DNA of 30,527 nt. Source: Gymnopus androsaceus JB14. Lineage: Eukaryota > Basidiomycota > Agaricomycetes > Agaricales > Omphalotaceae. How positions within the stretch are numbered: position 1 is the stretch's first letter; every line of letters starts with the position of its first letter. A program made the translations under genes and the position numbers. The DNA lies in contig ML769952.1 of the NCBI GenBank assembly GCA_009733575.1, positions 1 to 30,527 of the forward strand. The letters run 5' to 3'. Shown here piece after piece: positions 30,077 to 30,527 of this stretch. The notes below the pieces were generated by a model. That model made no database searches, was not told the DNA's origin, and saw only the letters and a program-made list of their open reading frames with translations.

Positions 30077-30393
30077 CCGATTTGGCCGAGGTTCAGGACG
30101 AACGCTTAAACCAAGCTCTCAATTCCCTTGAGGGCTATCCCGAGCTCGATCCTTCTGTCGAGGACATTCAATACGGTTTGCTTAATCGCTACCGCCTCGA
30201 CTTCGTCTATTATCGCGGCATGGCCAAGCATTTCCGCGATGAAGCCGAACATTCTCTCCGGCTCTTCACAGGTCAACACGAATCTATGATGAAGAAGGGT
30301 TACCCCCTTCCTCAGATTGATTTGGATAGACTGCCCGAGTTCATCAAGAGCTCGGTTCAGCCGGCTGACGCAATGGAAACAGATGGAAATTAG
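30077..30393 (+). CDS. Short ORF of unknown function, possibly a terminal exon
   Basis: After a TTTTACAG acceptor-like site ending at 30076, an open frame of 105 residues begins (ADLAEVQDERLNQALNSLEG), passes YRLDFVYYRGMAKHFRDEA, and ends at TAG 30391-30393. It has clear coding character and is helical. There is no ATG until about 30219, so it is more likely a last exon than a whole gene. The preceding frame stops at 29984-29986 and no in-phase donor joins the two, so it may belong to an alternative transcript or a separate gene whose first exon was not found. Confidence 0.4.
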
Positions 30394-30527
30394 GGAATTC
30401 GTCAGCGAGGAGTCAATGAAGTCTTTCTTTGACGAGTCGCTGATGAATTTAGGGTTTCTTTTCGTCCCCAAGTCTCGATTGGATCGTTTACGCAGAACAT
30501 GGTATATTCTACGGTTATTTGGACTTT

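Noticed and set aside
1..30527. CRISPR array, rRNA or bacterial operon features
   Set aside because: No regularly spaced repeats or conserved rRNA segments were seen, and the abundant spliceosomal introns show a eukaryotic source.

Overview
The window looks like repeat-rich DNA from a filamentous basidiomycete, most likely an agaricomycete. The reading is from sequence alone. Genes carry many short spliceosomal introns (about 48-75 nt, GTAAGT/GTATGT donors, pyrimidine-rich CAG/TAG acceptors). There are F-box/LRR relics, a Plavaka-type transposase end, a LINE relic and a DUF6532 gene, all families that are amplified in agaricomycetes. No rRNA, tRNA, CRISPR or bacterial-style operon is visible. 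Most gene models below were assembled by joining open frames across GT-AG introns by hand. No expression evidence was available.

Layout. (1) 1-4.7 kb is a graveyard: the end of an F-box/LRR gene, a dead non-LTR retrotransposon (RT motif damaged), a frameshifted F-box gene ending in a perfect foldback, a 49-bp tandem repeat, and on the minus strand the C-terminal part of a Plavaka transposase broken by one stop and a 17-bp tandem duplication. (2) 5.0-15.7 kb is a gene island: a small coiled-coil protein and a Cauli_VI/RNase H1-N-like protein on the minus strand, then across a divergent promoter with a ~124-bp direct repeat a large five-exon gene (one frameshift and one stop in exon 4), a heavily frameshifted second large gene, and an intact ten-exon DUF6532 gene. 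(3) 15.7-19.4 kb is AT-rich and CpG-poor, with tandem repeats, a second F-box/LRR fragment, a decayed minus-strand coiled-coil-type gene and an unidentified relic. (4) 19.4-30.5 kb changes abruptly in composition (CpG-containing, many TCGAG/CCTCGG words). About 3 kb of apparently non-coding sequence is followed by two large, intron-dense plus-strand genes of unknown family. They share a TATA-type core promoter layout, a 25-bp block followed by a hairpin in their upstream regions, and CX2CX6C cysteine motifs. A further ORF follows.

How the parts may relate. No complete transposase or reverse transcriptase survives, so nothing here is demonstrably mobile on its own. The island in (2) and the two-gene block in (4) look like cargo or multi-copy accessory gene sets bordered by old transposon debris. 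The two genes in (4) are the best candidates for an undescribed system: they are largely intact, contrast in composition with the decayed DNA beside them, share upstream elements, and resemble nothing I can name.
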